From contig JBEKHH010000024.1 in the NCBI GenBank assembly GCA_050012375.1, forward strand, positions 1-64,000: a stretch of DNA of 64,000 bases, written 5' to 3'. The position numbers and the translations under genes were made by a program. Each line of letters begins with the position of its first letter. The first letter of the stretch is position 1. Source of the DNA: PALSA-1353 sp050012375 (GTDB lineage Bacteria > Planctomycetota > Phycisphaerae > Tepidisphaerales > Tepidisphaeraceae). This document shows positions 52,994 to 60,532 of the stretch, piece by piece. A model generated the notes under the pieces. That model saw only the letters and a list, made by a program, of their open reading frames with translations, was not told the DNA's origin and made no database searches.

Positions 52994-53872
52994 TCATCGC
53001 CCCTGAACCAACTCCACAAATGCCTTGGCGGCCGGACCGTCGGATTTGCCGGGGAGGCGGAGCAATACCAGTGGACGCTTGATCGAGAGATCGACGACGG
53101 GAACGACGACAAGCGTTCCGGCCGACACTTCACTGCCGATCGTCAATTCGGAGACGATCGATAATCCAATGCCGGCCTGGACAGCTCGCTTGATCGCTTC
53201 AGCACTGCCAAGCGACATCAGTGGCTTTACCGTCAGTTTTCGTTTGGCCAGCGCGTTTTCGATTACTTCCCGGGTCCCGGAGCCCGGCTCGCGAAGGATC
53301 AGTTCCTCCCGACACAGCATGGCAGCGGTGATCCGCTTGTGCTTGAGAATCGAATGTCGCGGGGGCGCGATGGGCACGAGCCGGTCTTCCTGGATAATCT
53401 GTGCCGCCAGCACATCGCTGGGAACAAGGCCTTCGGTGAACGCTAGGTCGAGACGATTTTCCAGAAGCATTCGCTCGATCTGATGAGTGTTGGCAATTTC
53501 CATCACAAGTTCGATCTGCGGGTATTTGTACCGAAACCGGCCGAGGGTTGCGGGAAGAAGGTATGAGCCGATCGTCAGGCTCGCGCCGACAACCAACTTT
53601 CCGCGCGACAATCCCAGCAGATTGGCGATGGCGGATTCGGCCTCGTGCTCAAGCGAGTCGATCCGCCGCGCGTATCCAAGGAGCAATTCACCTGCGGCCG
53701 TCAGCCGCACGCCGCGCGGGAGGCGGTCAAACAGCGTGGCCTTCAATGCGGTTTCCAGTTCGGCGACCTGTAGCGAGACCGCCGGCTGGCTAACCATGAG
53801 GCGCTGCGCGCCCTTTGTAAATCCGCCCGCCTCCGCTACGGCGGTAAAGGCGGCCAATTGCGTCCTGTTCAT
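52994..53872 (-). CDS. LysR family regulator (CysL/YeiE-like)
   Basis: A 292-residue activator. The HTH is FTAVAEAGGFTKGAQRLMVSQPAVS (~9-33; in parts FTAVAEAGGFTKGAQ, RLMVSQPAVS). The co-inducer domain begins KLVVGASLTIGSYLLPATL and contains EPGSGTREVIENALAK and SLGSAEAIKRAVQAGIGL, a combination typical of CysB/CysL/YeiE-like regulators. It is divergent from the truncated yeiH gene, the usual partner of such regulators. The gap (53873-53947) is AT-rich with TTAT and ATAA flanks that fit a T-N11-A LysR box. Confidence 0.87.
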   Translation of the reverse strand: MNRTQLAAFTAVAEAGGFTKGAQRLMVSQPAVSLQVAELETALKATLFDRLPRGVRLTAAGELLLGYARRIDSLEHEAESAIANLLGLSRGKLVVGASLTIGSYLLPATLGRFRYKYPQIELVMEIANTHQIERMLLENRLDLAFTEGLVPSDVLAAQIIQEDRLVPIAPPRHSILKHKRITAAMLCREELILREPGSGTREVIENALAKRKLTVKPLMSLGSAEAIKRAVQAGIGLSIVSELTIGSEVSAGTLVVVPVVDLSIKRPLVLLRLPGKSDGPAAKAFVELVQGR

Positions 53873-53947
53873 GCCATCAGATTATCTGATCGATAGTATA
53901 ACAACTATGTCTTTGCATTATGATTCTTTACGCTCGATGATCCGTGC

Positions 53948-54284
53948 ATGGATATCGCATTTATTTCCGATGCGCAACCCCGACCCCAACGGCGAATGGA
54001 GAGGCGAATCGCCGTAGGCTGTCGGAAACTATTATTCCTCGCAGGTGCGGCACTGTGCCTCACACACTGGGCGACCCCGCCGCTGGCGTTGGCGCTAGGG
54101 GCGATTCTGGCAATGACGGTTCACAACCCATTCGGTAAAGCCGGGCACAAGCTTTCCAAGTGGCTGCTGCAAACCAGTGTGGTTCTTCTGGGATTCAGCA
54201 TGAATTTGCGGGTCGTGCTGCGCGCGGGTGCCAATGGCGTGCTCTTCGCCTCCGGCACGATCGCCGTCACGCTGCTGCTCGGGT
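53948..54284 (+). pseudogene. yeiH: YeiH/UPF0324 membrane protein, 3'-truncated
   Basis: ATG 53948 (or ATG 53996). About 110 residues match the N-terminal third of the YeiH putative sulfate exporter family: LFLAGAALCLTHWATPPLAL, ILAMTVHNPF, and LLQTSVVLLGFSMNLRVVL. At ~54285 the frame leaves the family (VTLLLGYPPAQN, stop at 54304), while another frame becomes the middle of an integrase. Full YeiH has ~340 residues and ten helices, so this copy is not functional. The junction is a deletion that removed the end of yeiH and the start of the integrase gene. Confidence 0.8.
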
Positions 54285-54941
54285 ACCCTCCCGCTCAAAA
54301 CTGAAACCGCCGCGTTATTGAGGGAATGTTTGAAGGGTAAAGCACCCGACGCGCCAGCCTTTTCGATGCCCATTATTGATAAGGTGGCGCACATGGTGCG
54401 CGCAGACTTGGCGGATGCCCGAGCACGGTGGATTGAGGCGGCCGGGACACCTGAGGCACTGTGGGCACGTCAAAAATCCAAGATACTATGCTATCGAGAT
54501 GAAAGCGGGCGTGTCGCGGATTTTCACGCATTTCGACACACATTTATCTCCAATTTGGTGGCAGCCGGGGTTCATCCCAAGACGGCCCAAATGTTGGCGC
54601 GGCATTCGACAATTACTTTGACGATGGACCGTTACACACACGTCGCAACAGCGGCTTTATCGTCAGCCGTGAATTTATTGCCAAATCTCGATGGAAAGGG
54701 ACCAGCACCCGAAAGAATACCATCGACGGATGGAGCACAGTCTCCGGTTTCCTTATCACCAGGCTTGTCACCCAGCGGCGATATTGCATGGGCTCCCACG
54801 GAGTTCCACGGAGGACGCATCAAGCATGCGCAAGATGGATTTTCGCCCGAAAAAAGCGACGCAAACACTGATTTTCCCCAGCCCGATCCGCGAAGACCTG
54901 ATGGAGACAAGGGGCGAAGCAAAACGGCTTCGAGGTCCGCC
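54285..54941 (+). pseudogene. tyrosine integrase fragment (catalytic C-terminal part)
   Basis: Integrase-like sequence begins at LPLKTETAALLRECLKGK. Catalytic residues of the second half are present: the HxxR box in DFHAFRHTFISNLVAAGVHP, LARHSTITLTMDRYTH with the third-box His and the nucleophilic Tyr. The N-terminal DNA-binding domain and the first catalytic Arg are missing. After LLPNLDGKGPAP the frame runs through a low-complexity tail into the right att core (TASRS). The rest of the protein is encoded at 30898-31089, at the other end of the island. Not functional as it stands, because of the N-terminal deletion. Confidence 0.85.
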
Positions 54942-55936
54942 GTGCGAAATTTTATTTCGACGGGAATGTCTTCACCAAGGACCTGACGTACAAGTTCCAG
55001 TGGCAGGATTCGGACAACGGCGGAGCGCCGACGTTGGAATGGGGCTGGGCGCAGTACGTTTTCGCACACAATGTAGGTTTGGGCGATGTCGGCGTGAAGG
55101 CGGGCCAGTTCAAGGACTATCAATTTAAGGAGCAGGCGATCGCTGCGGATACTGCCCAGCCGCTGGTCGAACGGTCGGCGGCGGATTCCCTTGTCGGCGG
55201 TTATGCCCTCGGCGGCCCGCTGGTGCAGGGAGTGGACCTTGTATACACAGGGAACAAGAGTCCCATCCATAACGATCTGGTGTTCATGGACGGCACCAAC
55301 AGCGGAAACACCGATTTCACCAACGTCCCGACGGCAACGACGAAGGTGCATTGGGGCGCGTCCGACCGGGTGGATTGGAAGGTCTGCGGTGATTGGGCTG
55401 ACACGACCGACCTGACGGGCCAATCTTCGGCTGGGCATGATCTGCTCGATATTGGCGGAGGCGTGGGTTACACCGATGGCACGGTCATCGCGACCGGTGG
55501 CCAGACCGGCATGGATATTTTGCGGTTCGACGCGGATGCGCAGTGGCTTCTGGCCAAGCGGTTTACGATTTTCACCGCGTTCTATGACGACTATTTCCGC
55601 AACATTGTCGGCGCTTCGAGCCGAAACGACATGGCCGCTCTGGTGGAAGGCGGAGTCTTCGTCGCGCCGGCCTGGCAGGTCGTCGCTCGATACGACGTCA
55701 CCGAGGTGGGTAATCGGTTCAAGATCGCCACCAAAGCCGACTTTAGCGAGATCGGCGCCGGCCTCAACTATTACATGGGTCCGGACGGAAGCTGGGGCAA
55801 CCACGCGAAGTTCTCGCTGGATGTGGACTATCTGCCCAACGGATTCCCATCCACCGGGGCCACTGGGTTGGGTTACGTCGCCAGCACGAGCGACAACGAA
55901 ATCGTCTTCCGCGGCATGTTCCAGTTCTGGCTCTGA
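54926..55936 (+). pseudogene. C-terminal part of the split phosphate-selective-type porin
   Basis: In frame from GFEVRRAKFYFDGNVF to the end the sequence is a porin barrel without start codon or signal peptide. It contains VGVKAGQFKDYQFKEQAIAA, LVQGVDLVYTGNKSP and the closing strands NEIVFRGMFQFWL. It is the continuation of the frame that stops at 30902: the junction codons GFEVR are shared and the frames agree. The reconstructed protein would be ~481 residues. If expressed from an upstream start (TTG 55034), the product could not be exported. Confidence 0.85.
54929..54939. other. right attachment site core (TTCGAGGTCCG)
   Basis: This is the right copy of the 11-bp direct repeat, identical to 30888-30898. 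It is read as SRS in the integrase frame and FEV in the porin frame. It marks the right island/chromosome junction. Confidence 0.8.
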
Positions 55937-56067
55937 TGCCGGCAGGGTGCTTCTCTCGACACCGCTCCTGTCCTGCGCTGAACAATGACCGGGCCACTTC
56001 CGGCCAAATCATCTGTGGTCACCAAGGCCGACCCGACCGCAAACCACCGCGGCCTTCTGTGAGCGCA

Positions 56068-56433
56068 TTATCCCCGCAGCACCGCCGCGCGTTCGGCCGC
56101 CTGCTGGGCCATTCCCCGGCAGACCAGTTCACACAGGTCAAAGACGAGCGGCAGGCTGATTGAGTAGATTGCCCGGTTCCCGTCCTGCAGTCGTGTGATG
56201 ATTCCGGCCGACAGGAGAATGCCAAGCTGCTTCGACACGTTCGCCTGCTTCAAGCCCGATTGCTCGACCAATTCCCCCACGTTCACCGGGCCGCTTTGAA
56301 GAATCTGCAGGATCCGCAGGCGGCTGCCCTCGGAAAGCACGGCGAAAAGCTCGGCCACCGCCTGTAGTTGCGCGGTGTCGAGAGATTTGTGACTCCCGCG
56401 AGGTCGATTCCGGGGTAAAGATCCATTTTTCAT
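56068..56433 (-). CDS. ArsR/SmtB family regulator with CxxxC pair
   Basis: A 121-residue repressor with a basic N-terminal extension (~18 residues). The HTH is VEQSGLKQANVSKQLGILLSA (~56-76; in parts VEQSGLKQANVSK, QLGILLSA). The wing is RLQDGNRAIYSI. Its only cysteines are 101 and 105 in CELVC, conserved with the island ArsR, and a fragment of a close relative lies at 43296. It is divergent from the AhpD-like gene, and a 20-bp palindrome lies in between. Regulation of the AhpD-like/rhodanese pair by a thiol switch is inferred. Confidence 0.85.
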   Translation of the reverse strand: MKNGSLPRNRPRGSHKSLDTAQLQAVAELFAVLSEGSRLRILQILQSGPVNVGELVEQSGLKQANVSKQLGILLSAGIITRLQDGNRAIYSISLPLVFDLCELVCRGMAQQAAERAAVLRG

Positions 56434-56450
56434 GTACCACTCTCTTGGTT

Positions 56451-56470
56451 ATATCACTAGCTAGTAATAT
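56451..56470. promoter_or_regulatory. ArsR operator-like palindrome
   Basis: ACTAGCTAGT (56456-56465) is flanked by ATAT on both sides, giving a 20-bp palindrome with one mismatch pair. It lies between the divergent arsR (start 56433) and AhpD-like (start 56536) genes, the expected place for the ArsR site. Confidence 0.65.
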
Positions 56471-56535
56471 AGTAATTATAGACGCCGCCGGCGACTTTGG
56501 CAAGGCGGCAAAACGGTTCTTTTGGGAGGTATCTT

Positions 56536-56889
56536 ATGTCCAGCAATGCCAAGGGCTATTATGAGAACAACGCCGCCGCGATGAAGCCCGTTCGAGCCTC
56601 GATGCCCGAACTGATCAAGGGATTCGGAGCTTTGCACCAGACCGCCATGAAACCAGCCGCCCTGACGGTGCTGGAAAAAGAATTGATGGCCCTGGCCATC
56701 GGATTGGCCGTTCGGTGTGAGAATTGCATCTACGCGCACGTTCAGGCGGCACTGAATGCCGGCGCGACGCGCGAGCAGGTTCTCGAAGCCGCCGGCGTGG
56801 CCGTAATGATGCAGGGCGGTCCCACGTACACCTACCTGCCCCGTATCATTGAAGCATTGGACGCCATCGCGGAACGAACGTCGAATTGA
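56536..56889 (+). CDS. carboxymuconolactone decarboxylase/AhpD-like protein with CxxC
   Basis: The start is ATG 56536 with GGGAGG five bases upstream. A 117-residue all-helical protein. The AhpD-type catalytic motif is intact: CENCIYAHVQAAL (Cys61, Cys64, His68). Flanking segments (KELMALAIGLAVR and ATREQVLEAAGVAVMMQGG) are standard for the family. AhpD-like proteins act as peroxidase-linked or general disulfide reductases. The gene is 18 bp before the rhodanese gene, so they are co-transcribed; a role in thiol or persulfide chemistry is likely. Confidence 0.87.
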   Translation: MSSNAKGYYENNAAAMKPVRASMPELIKGFGALHQTAMKPAALTVLEKELMALAIGLAVRCENCIYAHVQAALNAGATREQVLEAAGVAVMMQGGPTYTYLPRIIEALDAIAERTSN

Positions 56890-56907
56890 AGTTAGGCGGA
56901 GACTCTC

Positions 56908-57474
56908 ATGTCCACCAACACCATCCCCCTTGCGGAATGTCGTCGCCTGATCGATAGCGGGCAACCCATTCACATCCTGGATGTTCGAACGCCCGCGGAG
57001 TTTGCGCGCGTTCATGCATTGGGCGCGAGGCTAATGCCGCTGGACGAACTGGACCCGGCCGCGGTTGCCGCCCAGCGGCGCGACGCCGATGACCCGATCT
57101 ACGTGATTTGCCAGTCCGGCGGACGGGCTGCAAAGGCCTGCCAGCGACTTCAAGAGGCCGGATTGGCTCACGTCTATTTCATCCAGGGCGGCACGGCCGC
57201 GTGGGAGCGAATGGGCCTGCCTGTCGAACGCGGTGGCGGAAATGTCATCTCCCTCGAACGGCAGGTGCGCATTGGCGCAGGCTCACTTGTCCTGCTAGGC
57301 TTGGCGCTGGCATGGAGAATTCACTGGGGGTTTCTCGCCATCCCTGCATTTGTCGGCGGCGGCCTGGTGTTCGCGGGCATCACGGACTACTGCGGCATGG
57401 CACTCGTTCTGGGCAAAATGCCGTGGAATCGTCGAAGTCGGGCTGACGCGCCCAAGTGCTCCATAGCACCGTGA
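56908..57474 (+). CDS. rhodanese-DUF2892 (YgaP-like) sulfurtransferase
   Basis: A 188-residue protein. The rhodanese domain (~5-110) has HILDVRTPAEFARVHALGAR and the active-site loop VICQSGGRAAKAC (Cys68). The C-terminal membrane part has two helices (~122-165) and the DUF2892 end AGITDYCGMALVLGKMPWN. It is a paralogue of the island protein at 49647, but with a closer match to the DUF2892 signature. It forms an operon with the AhpD-like gene and is probably under the divergent ArsR. It is convergent with radA (57578), with ~100 bp between. Confidence 0.88.
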   Translation: MSTNTIPLAECRRLIDSGQPIHILDVRTPAEFARVHALGARLMPLDELDPAAVAAQRRDADDPIYVICQSGGRAAKACQRLQEAGLAHVYFIQGGTAAWERMGLPVERGGGNVISLERQVRIGAGSLVLLGLALAWRIHWGFLAIPAFVGGGLVFAGITDYCGMALVLGKMPWNRRSRADAPKCSIAP

Positions 57475-57577
57475 GCCTGCGCATAGTCATTCACGCGGTC
57501 GTTTGACGCTTCAATCAGATCGCGATGCTGAATCTCGTCGAGTGTGATCGCGTCTGCGATGCGATCGTAAAGCCAAA

Positions 57578-58969
57578 CTACAAATCCGCCAGCGCCTGCG
57601 ACAATCGCCGCACTTCGTGCAGGGCCATTCCCTTGAGTTTCGGCACGTGATTCCCAACCTGCGGGACGATCGCGTGTGTGACGCCGAGGCGCGAGGCTTC
57701 GCGCAGGCGGGTCTCCAGTTGCGGCACGGTGCGGACTTCGCCTCCAAGACCCAGCTCCCCCACCGCCAATGTTCCCGTCGGCAGCGGGCGATTCATGTGG
57801 GCCGACGCGATCGCCAACGCGATGGCCAGATCGACGGCGGGTTCGGGCGTTTTGACGCCGCCGGCGACGTTGACGAAAACGTCCTCGGCTGCCAGGCGCA
57901 TTTCGGCGCGCTTTTCCAGGACGGCAATGATCATGGCGACGCGATCGGGAGATACGCCGCTGGTTTTTCGTTTGGCGGCGCCGATGACGCTGGAGGCCGT
58001 CAGGGCCTGGACTTCAACCAACAGGACGCGTGAACCCTGCGTGGCCGCCGTGATGACCGATCCGCTGGGCTGGCCGCCGGCGCCATATTGCTCGATGAAC
58101 AATTTGCCGGGATCGGTGACTTCGGTGAGTCCCTGGCCGGTCATTTCGAACAGGCCCACCTCGTGTGTGCCGCCGAAGCGATTTTTCACGCATCGGACGA
58201 TGCGATGGGCGTGAAAACGGTCTCCCTCAAAATAAGCGACGGTATCGACGATGTGTTCGATGAGCTTGGGGCCGGCCAGCGTGCCCTGCTTGGTGACATG
58301 GCCGACGAGAATGATGGCCGTGCCGGTGGCCTTGGCCAGGTAGACCAGGTCCATGCAGCAATCGCGGAGTTGCGTGACCGATCCCGGCGCCGCGGGAAGT
58401 TGCGGCTTGTAGATCATCTGAATCGAATCGACGACGGCGACGGCGGGCTCGTGCCGGCCGATCTGATGGAGGATGCGCTGCACGTTCGTTTCGGCCAGCA
58501 CGAGCAGTTGGCCGGATTTGACGCCCAGTCTTCCGGCGCGCAAGGCCGTCTGGCGGGCCGATTCCTCGCTGGTGACGTACAAGACTTTGGACGGTTGACG
58601 CGATGAAGCCATCGCATGAGCGACCTGTAGAAGGAGCGTCGATTTGCCGATGCCGGGTTCTCCGCCGACGAGCACCACCGAGCCTGGGACGATCCCGCCG
58701 CCGAGCACGCGATCGAATTCGGCGATGCCCGTGGGCAAGCGCGGGGTTTGGGTTTCGTCGATCTCTCCGATGGGCAGGGCCTCGGCCGCGACGGCGAGCC
58801 TGGCGGCGGTTCCCAGGGCCTCGGCTCGCGATTCAGCCCGGGCGTCGGGGGCCGGCGGGGTGTAGGATTCCAGGCTGTCCCAGGTTCCGCAGTCGGGGCA
58901 TTTTCCGAACCATTTCGGATGCGAGCTGCCGCAATGATTGCAAAGAAATTGGCTCCGCGTTTTGGCCAC
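57578..58969 (-). CDS. radA: DNA repair protein RadA (Sms)
   Basis: A 463-residue branch-migration ATPase in recombination. The zinc finger is CNHCGSSHPKWFGKCPDCG (~10-28). Walker A is GGEPGIGKSTLLLQ (~100). The RadA-specific KNRFG motif is in IVRCVKNRFGGTHE (~257). A Lon-protease-like domain (~290-455) ends in VGNHVPKLKGMALHEVRRL. All hallmark elements are intact and the length is normal. It is on the minus strand; a long repeat hairpin lies just upstream. Confidence 0.95.
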   Translation of the reverse strand: MAKTRSQFLCNHCGSSHPKWFGKCPDCGTWDSLESYTPPAPDARAESRAEALGTAARLAVAAEALPIGEIDETQTPRLPTGIAEFDRVLGGGIVPGSVVLVGGEPGIGKSTLLLQVAHAMASSRQPSKVLYVTSEESARQTALRAGRLGVKSGQLLVLAETNVQRILHQIGRHEPAVAVVDSIQMIYKPQLPAAPGSVTQLRDCCMDLVYLAKATGTAIILVGHVTKQGTLAGPKLIEHIVDTVAYFEGDRFHAHRIVRCVKNRFGGTHEVGLFEMTGQGLTEVTDPGKLFIEQYGAGGQPSGSVITAATQGSRVLLVEVQALTASSVIGAAKRKTSGVSPDRVAMIIAVLEKRAEMRLAAEDVFVNVAGGVKTPEPAVDLAIALAIASAHMNRPLPTGTLAVGELGLGGEVRTVPQLETRLREASRLGVTHAIVPQVGNHVPKLKGMALHEVRRLSQALADL

Positions 58970-59022
58970 GAGAGGAAGATGTTACGTTACGCTTGGGCTC
59001 TTTCGCAATTGCGGGAATATTA

Positions 59023-59141
59023 GATGCAACCGCGAAGACGCGAAGATCGCGAAGACGGCGCGAAGAAATGCCGAAGAAATCAGCCAGTGAACTTCTTCGC
59101 GTCTGTCTTCGCGATCTTCGCGTCTTCGCGGTTGCATTTTC
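59023..59141. repeat. GCGAAGA short-period inverted repeat
   Basis: GCAACCGCGAAGACGCGAAG-type units at 59027-59063 are mirrored by TTCGCGTCTGTCTTCGCGAT-type units at 59095-59135. The arms can form a very long hairpin between radA and the flippase gene. This is the third short-period family in the window, in addition to GGCAC and TTTCCTATTGCC. Confidence 0.85.
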
Positions 59142-59146
59142 ACCGA

Positions 59147-60514
59147 TCACGATAGATGTGCCGGCGGGAGCGATTGGAGAATTGGCGGATCGGTCGCTGA
59201 GAGGTCCCGATTCAATACTCGCAGGGTGTACCACGGCATCCAAACGGCGCATCTGGCTGTCACGGCCACGATTGTCCCCAGCACGATTCCGGGCAGCCCC
59301 AGGTGGCCGTAGCGCACGAAGCTGTAACTCAAAACAACGTTGGCGATCCCCGCGATCAGCACGGAAAGGGTGAACGGCCGGACTTTTCCGATGGCCAGGA
59401 GGATCGATCGTCCGACGGCGCTGCTCCCGCCGACGACGGTGTGAATGAGCATCATGGGCAGGATGGCGCAGGTGGCGGCCATGGCATCCTTGAGCCAGAA
59501 CTTGAAGAGATATGGGGCGAGAAGATAGAGGATTGGGGCGGCGGCGAGGAGCAGAAAGAACGTCGCCAGCGTTCCGCGGATGTAATAGCGGCGAACGAGA
59601 GCAAAATCGCCCGTCGCGTGGGCGAGGGCCGATCGCGGCAGGAGCACCGACGCCAGCGCGCCCACCAGCAGGAGCGCGCCGCCGTCGATTTGCACGGCCG
59701 GCGCGTAGGTCGCCACGGTTGCCACGTTGATGAGGTTCAATATCAGCAGGTTGTCCGTCGGGGCGTAGAGATAGTCGGCCATTTGCGCGGCCACGACCAT
59801 TGCGCCGAAGATCAGGAGGCGGCGGACGAGCTTGGGGCTGAATCGCCGCCACCATTGGTCGAACACGCCGCTGCCGTAACGGTGCGACAGAACGGAGCGG
59901 GCGATCAGCAGAGCGAGCGAGGCGCAGATCAATGCGCCGCCGGTTGCGCGTTGCCAGGGCAGGCCAAGCGCCAGCAGCGCGATGGCCGTGCCTGCGCCCC
60001 AGATCACTTCATGGATTGTGAGCAGGAAATTGTCGAGGGAAATTTTCCCGGAAGTCTGCAAGGCGGCGGCTGGGGCGTCGCTGATGAGCCGGAGCAGCGT
60101 GGCGACGCCGAGCATTAGCACCAACTCGGATGCGACGCCATGGCTATCGGCGTTGGTTTGCGAGGATTGGAAGAGCCATAAAAAGCCCAGCAGAAGTATC
60201 CCGCCGCCGAAAGCGGTGAGCAGGGCCATGGCGAATCCGTTGGCGTAGACGGCTTGGACGGCGGGCGAGCGGTGCGAGTCGCTGGGCGACTGGCGGATTG
60301 CTTCGGCGGTCAGGCGGATGATCGCCGGGCTTAGGCCGATGGCGGCATATTCGAGAATCCCGATGGTGGATTGGAAGAGGGCGAGCAGGGCGAAGGCGGG
60401 CTTGCCGGCGGTGCGGATGACCGCGGCGGTCACGACGATCCATGCCAGCACGCGGGCGGCCGTCACCAGGTAGGCCGAAAGGATATCGCGACGAAGGCTG
60501 GAACCGGTTTGCAC
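59147..60514 (-). CDS. polysaccharide/lipid flippase (Wzx/MATE-like)
   Basis: A 455-residue polytopic protein with about 12-14 predicted helices of the MOP exporter superfamily (Wzx/oligosaccharide flippases). The N-terminus SLRRDILSAYLVTAARVLAW and the loop VVAAQMADYLYAPTDNLLILN (given in parts: VVAAQMADYLYAPTD, NLLILN) are typical for Wzx-like proteins. It starts the glycan cluster at the end of the window, and a GT87 gene lies 18 bp upstream on the same strand. It probably transfers a lipid-linked glycan across the inner membrane. Confidence 0.8.
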   Translation of the reverse strand: MQTGSSLRRDILSAYLVTAARVLAWIVVTAAVIRTAGKPAFALLALFQSTIGILEYAAIGLSPAIIRLTAEAIRQSPSDSHRSPAVQAVYANGFAMALLTAFGGGILLLGFLWLFQSSQTNADSHGVASELVLMLGVATLLRLISDAPAAALQTSGKISLDNFLLTIHEVIWGAGTAIALLALGLPWQRATGGALICASLALLIARSVLSHRYGSGVFDQWWRRFSPKLVRRLLIFGAMVVAAQMADYLYAPTDNLLILNLINVATVATYAPAVQIDGGALLLVGALASVLLPRSALAHATGDFALVRRYYIRGTLATFFLLLAAAPILYLLAPYLFKFWLKDAMAATCAILPMMLIHTVVGGSSAVGRSILLAIGKVRPFTLSVLIAGIANVVLSYSFVRYGHLGLPGIVLGTIVAVTARCAVWMPWYTLRVLNRDLSATDPPILQSLPPAHLS

Positions 60515-60532
60515 GGGGGAATAATACAGGTT

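Larger units (their letters stand above)
30888..54939. mobile_element. 24.04-kb integrated genomic island
   Basis: Identical 11-bp repeats TTCGAGGTCCG lie at 30888-30898 and 54929-54939, and agreement extends outwards as GGYTTCGAGGTCCG. Outside them one porin gene is split and can be rejoined in frame. Inside them a tyrosine integrase frame enters the right repeat and, shifted by 24,041 bp, continues in the same frame from the left repeat for ~62 codons to a stop at 31089. Both reconstructions use the same core. Cargo: three porins, two RND pumps, Mop-ModE, ArsR, DUF2892 proteins, rhodanese, CoA-disulfide reductase and LysR/YeiH. No conjugation genes are seen. The integrase lacks its N-terminal part, so mobility is probably lost. 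Confidence 0.82.

Noticed and set aside
52856..53164. 102-codon plus-strand frame overlapping the end of the LysR gene
   Set aside because: Most of it is antisense to the LysR gene and the rest has no recognisable features.
57475..57577. Possible protein-like frame between the rhodanese gene and radA on the minus strand
   Set aside because: Open but only ~35 codons before it enters antisense of the rhodanese gene; no start or family.
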